Shown here piece by piece: positions 28,760-37,445 of a DNA stretch of 64,000 bases. Source of the DNA: Geminicoccaceae bacterium (GTDB lineage Bacteria > Pseudomonadota > Alphaproteobacteria > Geminicoccales > Geminicoccaceae); NCBI GenBank assembly GCA_020638495.1, contig JACKIN010000003.1, forward strand, positions 62,001 through 126,000, written 5' to 3'. The notes under the pieces are model-generated. The model was not told the DNA's origin, searched no databases, and saw only the letters and a list, made by a program, of their open reading frames with translations. The position numbers and the translations under genes were made by a program. The first letter of the stretch is position 1. The number at the start of each line of letters is the position of its first letter.

Positions 28760-29267
28760 CGGGATCGATTGGCGCAAGGCCGTGGGCGACATCGCGTGGC
28801 ATGTGGAGCGCGAGGACTACCCGGCCGGTCAGCTCGCGAGCTTGCGCCGCTTGCAGCCGGCGCGGCCGGAGGGGGCGGCCTTCTGGCTGCTCGTGAACAC
28901 GCACGCGCCTGTCGCTTTGGACAATGAGCGGGCCGAGCGGGCCGTGGCGATCACGATCAACGGCATGGCGATCGCCCATCCGTTCCACCGCTCGCCGGAG
29001 CGTCGCTCGCTCGGCTTCGCCATGGCCGAGGCGGAGATCAGCGAGGCCCGGCTGCTGCGGCTCCTGCGCACCGATGCCGAAGCCCTGCCCGGTGAGGTGC
29101 GCCGTTTGGCGCGGCTCATGGGCTCGAAGGGTGACGCCGGCCGGTTCGACTGGTTCGACGTCTTCGCCCTCGCCTACTGGCCGAACGACGCCACCCGCCG
29201 GCGCATCGCCAAGGACTATTACCGCCGGCAATACAATCTGCAGAATCCGAAAGGAGAGGCCGCATGA
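28749..29267 (+). CDS. cse2: Type I-E Cascade small subunit Cse2/CasB
   Basis: 172 residues. The ATG lies within the last codons of cse1, so it was translationally coupled. Landmarks of Cse2 are LASLRRLQPARPEGAAFWLL, an HRSPERRSLGFAMAEAEISE segment, LLRLLRTDAEALPGEVRRLA and FDWFDVFALAYW near the C-terminus. It forms the dimer along the belly of Cascade contacting the crRNA/target. Length is normal and the frame open. Confidence 0.92.
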   Translation: MSTDGIDWRKAVGDIAWHVEREDYPAGQLASLRRLQPARPEGAAFWLLVNTHAPVALDNERAERAVAITINGMAIAHPFHRSPERRSLGFAMAEAEISEARLLRLLRTDAEALPGEVRRLARLMGSKGDAGRFDWFDVFALAYWPNDATRRRIAKDYYRRQYNLQNPKGEAA

Positions 29268-30451
29268 CGACCCCTAAGTTCATTCAGATCCACACGCTGC
29301 ATTCCTATCCGGGCACGCTGCTCAATCGTGATGATGCGGGGCTCGCCAAGCGGCTGCCGTTCGGCAGTGTCGAGCGGCTGCGGGTGTCGTCGCAGTGCCT
29401 GAAGCGGCATTGGGCACGTGCGGAATCCGATCACGCTTTGAAGAAGGTCGGCGACTCGGGCCTCGCCATCAGAAGCCGTCTGTTGTGGCAAGAGAAGGTG
29501 GCGAAGGCTCTCTTCGAGGAGGGGTATCCGGAGGACGCCGTTATTGCGGCCATCAAGGAAATCCAGGCAAAGTTCTATGCGTCCGAGGAAGCCAAGAAAA
29601 AGCCGGCTGGCGACACGACGGGGCTTGGTCGTGCCGAGGTCATGGTGCTCGGCAGGCCGGAGGTTCGCTTCTTTCGCAAGCTGGTTCGTTCCATCGTCGA
29701 AGAAGCCGAGCGTGATCCGAAGAAGGCTAAGGAGATTGCAGGCGAGCGCCTCAAGAAGAGCAAGGAGGAGTTCAAGAATCTCCACGCGCTCAAGGCCGGT
29801 GCGGGAATCGATGCGGCGATGTTCGGGCGGTTCGTATCGGGCGACCGGGATGCCAGGGTCGATGCGGCGGTGCATGTGGCGCATGCGTTCACGGTGCACG
29901 AGCAGGCGTCCGAGCCCGACTATTTCACGGCGGTCGACGATCTCCAGGCCGAGGAGCAGGGCTCGGGTGCGGGGCATCTGAACACGGCCGATCTGACCTC
30001 GGGCGTCTATTACGGCTATGTCGTCGTGGACGTGCCGCTGCTCGTCTCGAACCTCGAAGGGGTGGAGCGGAAGAACTGGCTCGCCGCCGACCGGACGCTG
30101 GCGGCGAAGACGGTGGAATCGCTTCTGCACCTGATCGCCAAGGTGACGCCAGGCGCGAAGAAAGGCTCGACCGCACCCTACGACTGGGCGTCGCTGGTCA
30201 TGGTCGAGGTCGGTGACGAGCAGCCGCGCACGCTCGCCAATGCCTTCATGAAGCCCATCGCAAAGGCCCCCCTCGACGCCGAGGCGGCGGCAACCTTGGC
30301 CCGGCATGTGGCGGCAATCGACGGGATGTATGGCAGCGAGGCTACGAGGTGGCTGGCGACCCGACACGAAGTCACCGTGGAAGGAGCCGAGACGACGTCG
30401 TTTCCGGCGCTGACCAGGGCAGTGGCAGCGGCGATCTCGGGTGTGGCGTGA
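29264..30451 (+). CDS. cas7: Type I-E Cascade backbone subunit Cas7e/CasC (Cse4)
   Basis: 395 residues. It begins with FIQIHTLHSYPGTLLNRDDAG, followed by GLAKRLPFG and RLRVSSQCLKRHWARAES, the usual N-terminus of Cas7e, which polymerises along the crRNA. HLNTADLTSGVYYGYVVVDV and PYDWASLVMVEVGDEQPRTL further match the family. Its start overlaps the cse2 stop by 4 bases and its stop overlaps the cas5e ATG (TGATG). No inactivating change is seen. Confidence 0.93.
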   Translation: MTTPKFIQIHTLHSYPGTLLNRDDAGLAKRLPFGSVERLRVSSQCLKRHWARAESDHALKKVGDSGLAIRSRLLWQEKVAKALFEEGYPEDAVIAAIKEIQAKFYASEEAKKKPAGDTTGLGRAEVMVLGRPEVRFFRKLVRSIVEEAERDPKKAKEIAGERLKKSKEEFKNLHALKAGAGIDAAMFGRFVSGDRDARVDAAVHVAHAFTVHEQASEPDYFTAVDDLQAEEQGSGAGHLNTADLTSGVYYGYVVVDVPLLVSNLEGVERKNWLAADRTLAAKTVESLLHLIAKVTPGAKKGSTAPYDWASLVMVEVGDEQPRTLANAFMKPIAKAPLDAEAAATLARHVAAIDGMYGSEATRWLATRHEVTVEGAETTSFPALTRAVAAAISGVA

Positions 30452-30731
30452 TGCGCTGCCTGATCCTTCGGCTCGAAGGGCCGCTGATGAGCTTCGGCGA
30501 TACGGCGATCGACGAGATCAGGCCGACTCGCCTGTTGCCCGGGCGATCGCTCCTTGCCGGCCTGATCGGCAACGCGCTGGGCTTCGAGCATCGTGACGTG
30601 AACGCGCTGCAGCGCTTGCAGGAGCGCCTGCTTTTTGCAGCACGGCTCGATCAGGCGGGTGAAGACTTGCTCGACTACCAAACAGCACTGATCGGCAAGA
30701 AAGATCCCATTTGGATCACACGCGGACACTA
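30451..30731 (+). pseudogene. cas5: Cas5e/CasD, truncated by an IS3-family element
   Basis: The frame begins MRCLILRLEGPLMSFGDTAI and continues through RPTRLLPGRSLLAGLIGNAL and DYQTALIGKKDPIWITRG, typical of Cas5e, which binds the 5' handle of the crRNA. It stops being Cas5-like after about 93 residues, exactly at the left terminus of the IS3 element. No C-terminal part occurs beyond the IS, so the insertion was accompanied or followed by a deletion. Confidence 0.9.
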
Positions 30732-30772
30732 TGAACCGCCCCGGGTTTGCCGGAGGCTGGTTGGTTTGAGTC

Positions 30773-31678
30773 TCACGCTGCCAGAACGATTTCCTGTTGT
30801 GATGCGTAGAAGCGCTGTTCAGCCTCGGCCGGCGGCAGATTGCCGATGGGCTCGAGGAGCCGGCGGTTGTTGAACCAGTCGACCCATTCGAGGGTGGCGA
30901 GTTCGACCTTCTCGAGGCTCCGCCAGGGACCGCGGCGGTGGATCACCTCGGTCTTGTAGAGACCGATCACGGTTTCTGCCAAAGCATTGTCGTACGAGTC
31001 CCCGATACTGCCAACCGACGGTTCGAGACCGGCTTCGGCGAGACGCTCGGTGTACTTGATCGAGACGTATTGAACGCCGCGGTCGCTGTGGTGGATCAGT
31101 CTGTCGCGGCGAGCCGGGCGACGATCGTGGAGAGCTTGGTCCAGAGCGTCGAGGACGAAGCCGGCAGTGGCCGTGCGCGATACCCGCCAGCCGACGATGC
31201 GACGGGCAAAAGCATCGATAACGAAGGCCGTGTAGGCGAAGCCCTGCCAGGTCGAGACGTAGGTGAAGTCGGAGACCCAGAGCACGTTCGGGCGGGGGAC
31301 CTGGAACTGGCGGTTCACGCGATCCGCCGGGCACGGTGTCGCCCGGTCGCCGACCGTGGTCTTGACCGCCTTGCCGCGGACGGCGCCCTGGATCCCCAGC
31401 GAGCGCATCAGCCGCTCGACGGTACAGCGAGCCACCTTGACGCCCTCTCGGCGAAGCTGCCGCCAGATCTTGCGCACTCCATAGACCTCGAAATTTGCTT
31501 CGAAGACCTGCTTGATCGCAGCGCTCAACTCGGCGTCGCGCCGCATTCTGGGTGAGCACTTGGCCGGGTCGCCGCGTCGCGCAACGTGCGCGTAGTACGT
31601 CGACGGGGCGATCTGCAGCAGCCGGCAGATCGGCTCGACCCCGAGCGTCGCGCGATGTTCGTCGATGAACGCGATCAT
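30773..31678 (-). CDS. IS3-family transposase OrfB (integrase core)
   Basis: 301 residues. The N-terminal HTH_21 region (RLLQIAPSTYYAH) is followed by the rve integrase core: WVSDFTYVSTWQGFAY carries the first Asp, HHSDRGVQYVS the second and DSYDNALAETVIGLYKTEVI the catalytic Glu. Its ATG overlaps the orfA stop as ATGA; IS3 elements typically make an OrfAB fusion by frameshifting. It appears intact. Confidence 0.92.
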   Translation of the reverse strand: MIAFIDEHRATLGVEPICRLLQIAPSTYYAHVARRGDPAKCSPRMRRDAELSAAIKQVFEANFEVYGVRKIWRQLRREGVKVARCTVERLMRSLGIQGAVRGKAVKTTVGDRATPCPADRVNRQFQVPRPNVLWVSDFTYVSTWQGFAYTAFVIDAFARRIVGWRVSRTATAGFVLDALDQALHDRRPARRDRLIHHSDRGVQYVSIKYTERLAEAGLEPSVGSIGDSYDNALAETVIGLYKTEVIHRRGPWRSLEKVELATLEWVDWFNNRRLLEPIGNLPPAEAEQRFYASQQEIVLAA

Positions 31679-32001
31679 GGCTTGAACCGGCGGTCGAGCT
31701 CCGCCTGAGCAAAATAGGCCGAGGCCTTGCGCAGGATCTCGTTCGCTTGGCGAAGCTCGCGAACCTCACGCTCCAACGCCTTCAGCCGAGCCCGCTCGTC
31801 AGTGGTCGCGCCGTCCCGCAGACCCCGATCCCGTTGCTCCTGCCGCACCCAAAGACGCAATGTCTCTGCCTTGCAGCCGATCTTGGCCGCGATCGAGGTG
31901 ATCGCCGCCCATTCCGAGGCATGCTCGTCACCATGCTCGAACACCATCCGCACCGCCCGCGCCCGCACCTCAGGTGAATACTTCGTCGATCTCGTTGCCA
32001 T
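31675..32001 (-). CDS. IS3-family transposase OrfA (HTH)
   Basis: 108 residues, a typical IS3 OrfA. The N-terminal helix-turn-helix (KYSPEVRARAVRMVFEHG, then IAAKIGCKAETLRLWVRQ) binds the IS ends. A C-terminal leucine-zipper coiled coil follows (LKALEREVRELRQANEILRK). The last codons overlap orfB by 4 bases. Confidence 0.92.
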   Translation of the reverse strand: MATRSTKYSPEVRARAVRMVFEHGDEHASEWAAITSIAAKIGCKAETLRLWVRQEQRDRGLRDGATTDERARLKALEREVRELRQANEILRKASAYFAQAELDRRFKP

Positions 32002-32051
32002 CGCTCCATCCTCTCAAGAGTTGGAGCCTCCGGCAAACCCGGGGCGGTTCA

Positions 32052-32425
32052 GCACGACTTACGCCCAAGACGACGGAAGTGGAGGTGCTCCCGAAGCGCC
32101 CGATGCGTCACGCGAGGCGACACCCCGGACTCTACGACCTCGCCGGGAGACGGGCAACACCCCCGAGGGCAATATCCGCTTCATTGAAGCGGAGGACAAG
32201 TCATTCGGTCAGTCCAGCGACGGCAGACCGACTCCGGCAGCACCGGCCACCGACAAGCGCGGTGCCATCAGCTTCTTGCCGTCCGGGAAGACGCTGATCC
32301 AGCTCTTCGACAAGGCCGACCTTTCCACGGTGCTGCACGAGACCGGTCATCTCTTCCTCGAGGTGATGGGCGATCTCGCCACCGCCGAGAATGCGCCGGC
32401 GGCGCTCAAGGCCGAGTACGCGAAG
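32052..32425 (+). pseudogene. Phage-type polyvalent/metallopeptidase-like protein fragment
   Basis: Directly after the IS the plus frame reads GNTPEGNIRFIEAEDKSF, RGAISFLPSGKTLIQLFDKA and DLSTVLHETGHLFLEVMGDL. I recognise this as a module found in large phage or prophage polyvalent proteins, with a zinc-metallopeptidase-like HETGH motif. The 5' end is cut by the IS and the 3' end stops abruptly at the CRISPR-like repeat after EYAKA. Function is not assured. Confidence 0.6.
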
Positions 32426-32454
32426 GCTCCCCCACTCACGCGGGGATCGACCCC
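32426..32454 (+). CRISPR. Solitary degenerate type I-E-like CRISPR repeat
   Basis: A 29-base unit with the I-E layout: a CCCC block, a short loop, CGCGGGG, then GATCGACCCC. The core (CCCCCACTCACGCGGGGATC) differs by about one base from the I-E repeats I recall with GATCGACCC ends. No second copy is present 61 bases away on either side, so no array remains. It lies exactly at the edge of the phage fragment and downstream of the truncated cas5e, where an I-E array could be expected. Confidence 0.45.
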
Positions 32455-32763
32455 GCAGGCGCCCCGGAGCCGGGCCAGCACCGCCGGCAAGCCGTTCCGG
32501 GTGCAGCTCTCCTGCCCGCTCGACCACCGGTGGCGGCAGATGCAGCGCGGCCGGTCAGCGCCGGAGGCGATGTGCACTTGATGCGGCCAGCTCACGGGCA
32601 TATGTCTATGAGTACGCGCCTGAGTCATGTACCGGGTGCCCGGACTCGCGGGTCCGCGGGGGTGTTCCCGGCCCCCCACGTGCGTTCCTCACCCTTCCAG
32701 CCTTCGCCCGACGCACGCCGCGCGCTTGATGTTCTTCTCTTCGGCGCGGTGGAGCGAGACGAG

Positions 32764-32930
32764 TCAGATCTCGCGACCGTCGCGCATACGCTTGACCGTC
32801 GGCTGCCAGAGCTTGCCGACCACAACCCGGAACGCGGCGACGTGCGTCCGGCCGTACTCGAGCCAAACATCGTCAACATCGAGCGCCTGTTGAACCAGGG
32901 CGCAGGCATCGAGCGGGCGAAGCTCCGGCT
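32764..32930 (-). pseudogene. C-terminal fragment of an unidentified protein
   Basis: The minus frame reads ACALVQQALDVDDVWLEYGR and HVAAFRVVVGKLWQPTVKRM, ending at TGA 32766-32764. The peptide is coherent and unlike the arginine/alanine noise of shadow frames in this GC-rich DNA, but no start exists and I cannot name the family. It lies in the otherwise empty stretch between the IS3/phage junction and the polyol operon. Confidence 0.3.
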
Positions 32931-33042
32931 CCCCCGCTCAGGCGGAGCTCGGTTCGCCCCGCAAGCCACCACCACACCAGAAAACCGGATGGGTTCGGGA
33001 AGGCGTGCCTTCCCGGACTCTTCTTCCTCCCCCCTGCCCGCG

Positions 33043-34521
33043 TCAGCGCCCGAGATACGCCTCGAGCGTCGCCTCGCAGCCTTCGGTCCAGAGCTGGGTG
33101 AGCCAGCGTTCGAAGGGGGCGGTGAAGGTTGGGGTGGTGGCGAGGTCGCCGTAGAGGTGGTGCTGGTCGAGCCAGGCCCGGGGGCGGGAGCGGGCGGCTT
33201 TGGCGGCCTTGTTGAGCTCGGGCCAGATGGGGTCGTTGGGCTCGATGGTGGTGCCGTCCTCGCGGGTGCCTTCGCACATGCGGGCCCAGAGGGCTTCGAC
33301 GAGGGCGAGGCCTTCGACGGGGGTTTTGGCGGCCAGGCCGTCGCGGAGGATGGGGAGGACGAAGCCGGTGTGGCGGGCGGAGCCGTCGAAGGCGACGCGG
33401 CGGGTGGTGTCCTGGATGGCGGGGTTGGAGAAGCGGCGGTCGATGAGCTCGACATATTCCTCGGGGGTCATGCCGGGGACGGCGTGGACGTGGGGGGCGA
33501 TCTCCTCGAGCTCGACCTTCCTGAAGAAGGGGCCGATGAGGGGGTGGGCCATGCAGGCGGCGATTGTGGGCACGGCCAGGATCTCGCCGGCATTGGCGAG
33601 GACCTGGTGGCCGGCATTGAGGATGCGGATCTTCATGGTCTCGTAGTCGTGGACGCGATCGGTGAAGGTGGCGCCGACGCGGTCCCAGTCGGGCCGGCCG
33701 GCGCAGAAAACGTCCTCGATCACCCACTGGCGGAAGTTCTCGTGGGTCACGGGTGCGGCGTCGTCGATGCCGAGCGAGCGGGCGAGGGCGAGCTCGTCCG
33801 GGCCGGTCGCCGGGACGATGCAGTCGACCATGGAGCTGGGGAAGGTGCAGCGCTCGTCGATCCAGTCGGCGAGGTCGGGGTTGGAGAGCCGGGCGAGCGA
33901 GACGAGGGTCTGGCGGAGGATGGCGCCGTTGCCCTGGAGGTTGTCGCAGCTCAGGGCGGTGAAGGGCCCGTGGCCGGCGTCGCGGCGGTGCTGCAGAGCT
34001 GCGATCATCGCGCCGAAGGCGGTGCGGGGGGTGTCGGGGTTGGCGGCGTCGTGGATGATGTCGGGATGGGCGGCATCGAAGCCGCGGCTGACCGGGTCGA
34101 CATAGTAGCCGCCCTCGGTGACGGTGAGGCCGACGATGCGGATGGCGGGGTCGGCCATGGCGGCGACGAGGGCGCCGTTGCCGTCCTCGATCGGCAGGTA
34201 GTCGATCATGGAGCCCACGACCTCGGCGGACCGGCCGGAGGGGTCCAGCTCGATCAGCGTGGTCAGGCAGTCCTGGTCGAGGAGCTTCTGGCGCATCCGG
34301 GCGTCATAGGGGCGCACGCCGGCGCCGAGGATCGCCCAGCCCAGGGCCTGGCCCTGCTGCATCAGGCGGTGGAGGTACCAGGACTGGTGGGCGCGGTGGA
34401 AGTTGCCGACGCCGATATGGACGATGCCGGGTCGAAGCGCCCTTCGGTCGTAGCGCGGCCGCAGGATGGAATCGGGGAGCCGGCCCAGGGTGGCGTTCGA
34501 CAGCTTCATCGGCCTGTCCAT
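33043..34521 (-). CDS. Mannitol dehydrogenase family protein (polyol 2-dehydrogenase)
   Basis: 492 residues, the size of long-chain mannitol 2-dehydrogenases (MtlK), which oxidise D-mannitol or related polyols to ketoses with NAD. The Rossmann motif is GIVHIGVGNFHRAHQ near residue 30. TVTEGGYY and the mid-protein SCDNLQGNG are typical, as is MKIRILNAGHQVLA with the catalytic-region Lys/Asn/His. It is the last gene of the polyol ABC operon, as in Rhodobacter smo/mtl clusters. Start could also be ATG 34509. Confidence 0.9.
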   Translation of the reverse strand: MDRPMKLSNATLGRLPDSILRPRYDRRALRPGIVHIGVGNFHRAHQSWYLHRLMQQGQALGWAILGAGVRPYDARMRQKLLDQDCLTTLIELDPSGRSAEVVGSMIDYLPIEDGNGALVAAMADPAIRIVGLTVTEGGYYVDPVSRGFDAAHPDIIHDAANPDTPRTAFGAMIAALQHRRDAGHGPFTALSCDNLQGNGAILRQTLVSLARLSNPDLADWIDERCTFPSSMVDCIVPATGPDELALARSLGIDDAAPVTHENFRQWVIEDVFCAGRPDWDRVGATFTDRVHDYETMKIRILNAGHQVLANAGEILAVPTIAACMAHPLIGPFFRKVELEEIAPHVHAVPGMTPEEYVELIDRRFSNPAIQDTTRRVAFDGSARHTGFVLPILRDGLAAKTPVEGLALVEALWARMCEGTREDGTTIEPNDPIWPELNKAAKAARSRPRAWLDQHHLYGDLATTPTFTAPFERWLTQLWTEGCEATLEAYLGR

Positions 34522-34548
34522 TTTTTTTTCTCGATCGATATGGCCGGG

Positions 34549-35553
<1,005 letters not shown>

Positions 35554-35595
35554 GGGCGTTCTCCCGATCCTGCTGGTTCGACTGGCGGTGGCCGG

Positions 35596-36426
35596 TCATT
35601 TGACGGCGCCGAACGTCAGGCCGCGGACCAGCTGCTTCTGGCTGAACCAGCCGAGGATGAGCACCGGCGCGATGGCCATGGTCGAGGCGGCGGAAAGCTT
35701 GGCGAAGAAGAGGCCTTCCGGGCTGGAATAGCTGGCGATGAAGGCGGTGAGCGGGGCCGCCTGGGCGGCCGTCAGGTTCAGCGTCCAGAACGCCTCGTTC
35801 CAGGCGAGGATGAAGTTCAGGAGCATGGTGGACGCGATGCCCGGGATGGCCATCGGTGTCAGGATGTGGAGGATCTCCTCCTTCAGGCCGGCGCCGTCCA
35901 TGCGACAGGCCTCGAGGATCTCGCCCGGGATCTCCTTGAAGTAGGTGTAGAGCATCCAGACGATGATCGGCAGGTTCATCATCATCAGGATGAAGACGAG
36001 GCCGGTGCGGGTGTCGAGGAGCCCCATGGAGATGAAGATCAGGTAGATCGGGTAGAGCACGCCGACCGCCGGCAGCATCTTGGTGGAGAGCATCCAGAGC
36101 AGGATGTCCTTGGTCCGCTTCGAGGGCACGAAGGCCATCGACCAGGCGGCGGGGACGGCGATCATGACGCCGATCAGGGTCGAGCCGCCGGCGATGATCA
36201 CGGAGTTCCACAAGAACCGCATGTAGTCGGAGCGGTCCTGGACGACCTGGTAGTTCTCCAGGGTCCAGTCGAAGAAGAGGAAGACGGGGGGATCGGCGAT
36301 CGCCGTGGCTTCCGTCTTGAAGCTGGTCAGGATCGTCCAGAGGATCGGGAAGAAGATCAGGAGGCCGATCGCCCAGGCGGCGGCGGTGTTGATCGCTTTC
36401 TTCTTCGGCGTGACGGCGCGGGCCAT
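35596..36426 (-). CDS. Carbohydrate ABC transporter permease (SmoG/MalG type)
   Basis: 276 residues with about six membrane helices. The EAA loop is EILEACRMDGAGLKEEILHI. The C-terminus FSQKQLVRGLTFGAVK is characteristic of MalG-type permeases. It pairs with the upstream SmoF-type permease to form the channel for a sugar alcohol. Twelve bases separate the two genes. Confidence 0.9.
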   Translation of the reverse strand: MARAVTPKKKAINTAAAWAIGLLIFFPILWTILTSFKTEATAIADPPVFLFFDWTLENYQVVQDRSDYMRFLWNSVIIAGGSTLIGVMIAVPAAWSMAFVPSKRTKDILLWMLSTKMLPAVGVLYPIYLIFISMGLLDTRTGLVFILMMMNLPIIVWMLYTYFKEIPGEILEACRMDGAGLKEEILHILTPMAIPGIASTMLLNFILAWNEAFWTLNLTAAQAAPLTAFIASYSSPEGLFFAKLSAASTMAIAPVLILGWFSQKQLVRGLTFGAVK

Positions 36427-36438
36427 GGGTCTGTCTCC

Positions 36439-37305
36439 TCACGCGTCCAGGTTCTTGCCGACGATGCGCATCAGGAAGATGGCAACGATGTTGGCCAGGA
36501 TGATCGCATAGACGCCGCCGGCCGAGCCGAGCCCGACATTCTGGCTCTCCAGCACGCGCTGGAAGATCAGGTAGGTCAGCGTGCGGGTGCCGAACGAGCC
36601 CTGGGTGGTGACGAAGATCTCGGCGAAGATCGAGAGCAGGAAGATGGTCTGGATCAGGATCACCACGGTGATCGCCCGCGAGAGGTGCGGCAGGACCAGG
36701 TGCCAGAAGCGGCTGAGCAGCGGCGCGCCGTCCATCTCGGCCGCCTCCATCTGCTCGGTATCGAGCGACTGCACCGCGGTGAGCAGGATGAGCGTCGCGA
36801 ACGGCAGCCATTGCCAGGAGACGATGATGATGATGGACGTCATCGAGACCTGGCTCAGCCATTCGATCGGCTGCGCGCCGAAGAATTTCCAGAGATGCGC
36901 CAGAAGACCGTTCACGGGATCCATGAACATGTTCTTCCAGACCAGGGCGGAGACGGTCGGCATGACGAAGAAGGGGGCGATGACGAGGATGCGGACGATG
37001 CCCTGTCCCCACATCGGCTGGTCGAGCAGGAGGGCCAGGAGGATGCCGAGCCCGACCGTGATGACCAGCACGCCGCCGACGATCAGCAGCGTCGCCTGGA
37101 TCGACGGCCAGAAGGCGCTCGAGGTGACGAAGCGGATGTAGTTGTCGAAGCCGACCCAGCCGAGATCACCGCCGCGCAGTGGCAGATACTGCTTGAACGA
37201 GAAGTAGAGGGTCATGACCAGGGGGACGAGCATCCAGCCGAGGAGGAGGACCACGGCGGGCGCCATCATCCACCGGGCGGCAGAACGGGATTGTTGCGTG
37301 GCCAT
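36439..37305 (-). CDS. Carbohydrate ABC transporter permease (SmoF/MalF type)
   Basis: 288 residues with about six membrane helices. The N-terminus has MMAPAVVLLLGWMLVPLVMT and LYFSFKQYLPL. The EAA-type loop reads EQMEAAEMDGAPLLSRFWHL. It is the first of two permeases in the polyol import operon, downstream of the binding-protein gene by about 140 bases. Confidence 0.9.
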   Translation of the reverse strand: MATQQSRSAARWMMAPAVVLLLGWMLVPLVMTLYFSFKQYLPLRGGDLGWVGFDNYIRFVTSSAFWPSIQATLLIVGGVLVITVGLGILLALLLDQPMWGQGIVRILVIAPFFVMPTVSALVWKNMFMDPVNGLLAHLWKFFGAQPIEWLSQVSMTSIIIIVSWQWLPFATLILLTAVQSLDTEQMEAAEMDGAPLLSRFWHLVLPHLSRAITVVILIQTIFLLSIFAEIFVTTQGSFGTRTLTYLIFQRVLESQNVGLGSAGGVYAIILANIVAIFLMRIVGKNLDA

Positions 37306-37445
37306 ACCGCGGCTCCTTCCCTGTCTGACCGTATCCTGTCAGGAACGTTGCTGCCCTCGAAGGCCGCATGGGCGCAGGCCTGCGGGGTTCCGGGGCCGGA
37401 GGGGACGGCAGGTGGCCGCCCCCTCCGGGCCGGGAGGGAGCCCGA

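Larger units (their letters stand above)
30732..32051. mobile_element. IS3-family insertion sequence (1320 bp) truncating cas5e
   Basis: Terminal inverted repeats are perfect for at least 20 bases: TGAACCGCCCCGGGTTTGCC at 30732 and its complement ending at 32051, with TGA/TCA termini as expected for IS3. Two overlapping minus-strand genes, orfA and orfB, fill it. The flanking bases (..CTA and GCA..) do not form a direct repeat, so adjacent DNA was probably deleted after insertion. Confidence 0.93.

Noticed and set aside
32927..32955. A second CRISPR-repeat-like string (GGCTCCCCCGCTCAGGCGGA...)
   Set aside because: It shares many bases with the unit at 32426 but forms its own AGCTCCG/CGGAGCT hairpin, lacks the GATCGACCC end and is about 500 bases away, so it is probably chance in GC-rich DNA.
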